DNA from: Sipunculus nudus
Taxonomy: Eukaryota > Annelida > Sipuncula > Golfingiida > Sipunculidae
Direction: 5' to 3'
Assembly (NCBI GenBank): GCA_026874595.1
Contig: CM049314.1
Coordinates: 79,469,300 to 79,533,299 of the forward strand
DNA length: 64,000 bases
Shown here one piece after another: positions 62,155-64,000 of this stretch (positions are counted from its first letter, which is position 1; every line of letters begins with the position of its first letter). The position numbers and the translations under genes were made by a program. The notes beneath the pieces were generated by a model that did not search any database, had not been told where the DNA came from, and was given only the letters and a program-made list of their open reading frames with translations.

Positions 62155-64000
62155 ATGAATTTTTGTGATCCTTTTGCATATTTCATCTCAATTTTCTACA
62201 GTTTTGCACCATATTCGACAGAAATAGATTACCTGAATGTCAAATAATACATTATTTCTTGAGAAAATAGTTGCAAAAACAATTTATCAAGACACAGTTC
62301 CTTTGCTTACAGTTTGCTTACGCTTTGCTTATGCTTTGCTTATGCTTTGCTTACGATTAAAACACCACACAGTTTAAGCATTTTTCAATAAATATATACG
62401 AATATAACCCATAGGGACACAGACTGCTTCCATGGCTATATAATTGCACCTGTCAGTGAAGGTGAATGTAAAATTTAAAGGTTAAATCGTTTAAGCAAAA
62501 TCAGAAAGAGAAAATTCGGATACTTTATAAAAGTAACGTTGTGGATTTTTGTGACCCTTTTGAATATTTTACCTCGTTTTTTCTACAGTTTTACACCATA
62601 TTCGACAGAACTATATTACAGGAAAGTAGAATAATACATTATTTCTTTAGAAAATAGATGTAAAAAGGATTTATCAAGACACAGTTCCTTTGCCTACAGT
62701 TTGCTTATTCTTTGCTTATGCTTTGCTTACGATAAAAACACCACACAATTTATGCATTTTTCCACAAATACACACAAATATAACCCATGGGGACACAGAC
62801 TGTTTACCTGGCTACAAAATAGTTCATGTTAGTGATCAGGAATCTAAATATTAAGGGTAAAATTGTTCAATCAAATTCAGAAATAGAAAATTCTGAAACG
62901 TTATAAGAGTGACATTGTGGATTTTTGTGAACCTTTTGCATATTTTACCTCAATTTTTCTACAGTTTTGCAGCGTTTTCGACAGAAATAGATTCCCGGGA
63001 AGTAGAATAATACATTATTTCTTCAGAAAATAGTTGCAAAAAGGAGAGTTCAAGATACAGTTCCTTTGCTTACAGTTTGCTTATTCTTTGCTTATGCTTT
63101 GCTTACGATGAAAACACCACACAATTAAAGCATTTTTCTACAAATACACAAAAATATGAACCATAGGGACACAGACTGGTTACCTGACTACAAAATACTT
63201 CCCGTTAGTGATCAGGAATCAAAATATTAAGGGCAAAATTGTTCAATCAAATTCAGAAATAGAAAATTCTGAAACGTTTTAGAGTGACATTGTGGATTTT
63301 TGTGAACCTTTAGCATATTTTACCTCAATTTTTCTACAGTTTTGCAGCGTTTTCGACAGAAATAGATTCCCGGGAAGTAAAATAATACATTATTTCTTCA
63401 GAAAATAGATGCAAAAAGGATTTATCAAGACAAAGTTCTTTTGCTTACAGTTTGCTTATTCTTTGCTTATGCTTTGCTTACGATGAAAACACCACACAAT
63501 TTAAGCATTTTTCCACAAATACACACAAATATGACCCATAGGGACACAGACTGTTTACCTGTCTACAAAAAAGTTCCTGTAAGTGATGAGGAATCTAAAT
63601 ATTATGGGTAAAATTGTTCAGTCAAAACCACAATTATAAAAATCCGCTACTTTCATAATGCGAAATTATGGATTTTTTTAATCCTTTTGCATATTTTACC
63701 TCAATTTTTCTACAGTTTTGCACCATATTCGACAGAAAAAGATTCCCGAGAATTAGAATAACACATTATTTCTTAAGAAAATGTATGCAAAAAGGATTTA
63801 TCAAGACACAGTTCCTTTGCTTAAAGTCTGCCTACGCTTTGCTTATGCTTTGCTTACGATGAAAACACCAAACAATTTAAGCATTTTTCTATAAATATAT
63901 ACGAATATAACCCATAGGGACACAGACTGCTTCCATGACTATATAATTGCACCTGTCAGTGAAGGTGAGTCTAAAATTTAAGGGTAAAATCGTTTAAGCA
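62155..64000 (+). repeat. Closing block I-F-D-E-A2, monomers 167-171
   Basis: Starts: 62155 (I), 62541 (F), 62917 (D), 63292 (E), 63668 (A2, cut by the window end). The order resembles monomers 9-11 then 15-16 (2966-4102 and 5230-5981). The resemblance includes the gataaaaacacc F variant, the aattaaagc D variant and the gacaaagttctttt E variant. Private changes are present: ggagagttc in D, aagtaaaataatac in E and cccgagaattag in A2, the last destroying the SmaI-type dyad. The link to the first 6 kb suggests a still larger repeat scale or exchange between distant parts. Confidence 0.85.

Larger units (their letters stand above)
1..64000 (+). repeat. Satellite DNA array, ~375-bp monomer, 171 head-to-tail copies
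   Basis: The entire window is built from one AT-rich monomer repeated in a single orientation. I placed every monomer start at the conserved [a/g]tggatt (atgaatt in type I). Starts run from 364 to 63668, with partial monomers at both edges. Spacings are almost all 374-376 bp, with classes at 362-365 bp and 386 bp explained by an 11-bp internal repeat. No monomer is inverted and no foreign DNA interrupts the array. Types A to I differ at many diagnostic positions and recur in fixed orders, so the array is a higher-order repeat (HOR) satellite. This is eukaryotic heterochromatin in kind. Whether it is centromeric cannot be decided from sequence alone, and I do not recognise the family or species. 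Confidence 0.97.

Noticed and set aside
1-64000. CRISPR array or other spacer-repeat system
   Set aside because: Repeats are ~375 bp, contiguous and homologous over their whole length, with no unique spacers.
1-64000. Transposon or LTR origin
   Set aside because: No terminal repeats, target duplications or reverse transcriptase/transposase-like frames are visible on either strand.
1-64000. Naming the species or a known satellite family
   Set aside because: I do not recognise the monomer, and without a database search any name would be a guess. A search of a consensus monomer against satellite and genome databases would settle it.

Overview
The whole 64 kb window is one uninterrupted, head-to-tail satellite DNA array. 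I find no protein-coding gene, RNA gene, transposon, CRISPR array or inverted segment. By hand I count 171 monomers, the first and last cut by the window edges. Most are 374-376 bp, and the mean start-to-start distance is about 374.6 bp. One monomer counted base by base (7849-8224) is 32.4% G+C. Arrays of this kind belong to eukaryotic heterochromatin (centromeric, pericentromeric or subtelomeric). I cannot name the species. CpG is not depleted (9 seen, about 9.9 expected in that monomer), which fits a lineage with little germline CpG methylation, such as many invertebrates, better than a vertebrate. This is an inference.

The monomers fall into nine types, named here A to I, plus hybrids between them. 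A monomer is taken to start at the conserved [a/g]tggatt (atgaatt in type I). Every monomer contains a small 11-bp minisatellite (unit tttgcttatgc and variants) with three, four or five units. Gain or loss of one unit explains nearly all length variation (363-365, 374-376 or 386 bp). Upstream of it most types carry two dyads, ttcccgggaa and a core of ttcttaagaa.

The types are arranged in nested higher-order repeats (HORs). A slash marks a hybrid. 1-5605: mixed opening, ending in a duplicated 3-mer F-D-E (lag 1,127 bp). 5606-9349: 10-mer A2-F-G-H-D-E-A-C-F/D-E. 9350-11602: mosaic of hybrids. 11603-17590: tandem 8-mer of 2,995 bp, itself two 4-mers A-C-F/D-E. 17591-21346: second copy of the 10-mer, with I in place of A2. 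21347-34063: two 17-mers with a lag of 6,365 bp, made of 7-mer and 10-mer modules; the last three monomers of the second copy differ. 29955-56909: two copies of a 36-monomer unit of 13,478 bp, almost identical; the first overlaps the second 17-mer. 56910-62154: a third, shorter copy (lag 10,858 bp) lacking exactly one 7-mer. 62155-64000: I-F-D-E-A2, resembling the first 6 kb.

Nothing here encodes a conserved protein. The recurrent 61-99 codon open frames are by-products of a repeated monomer. The biological interest lies in the HOR hierarchy, the recombination history recorded in the hybrids, and sequence elements (dyads, minisatellite) that could matter for chromatin or centromere function.
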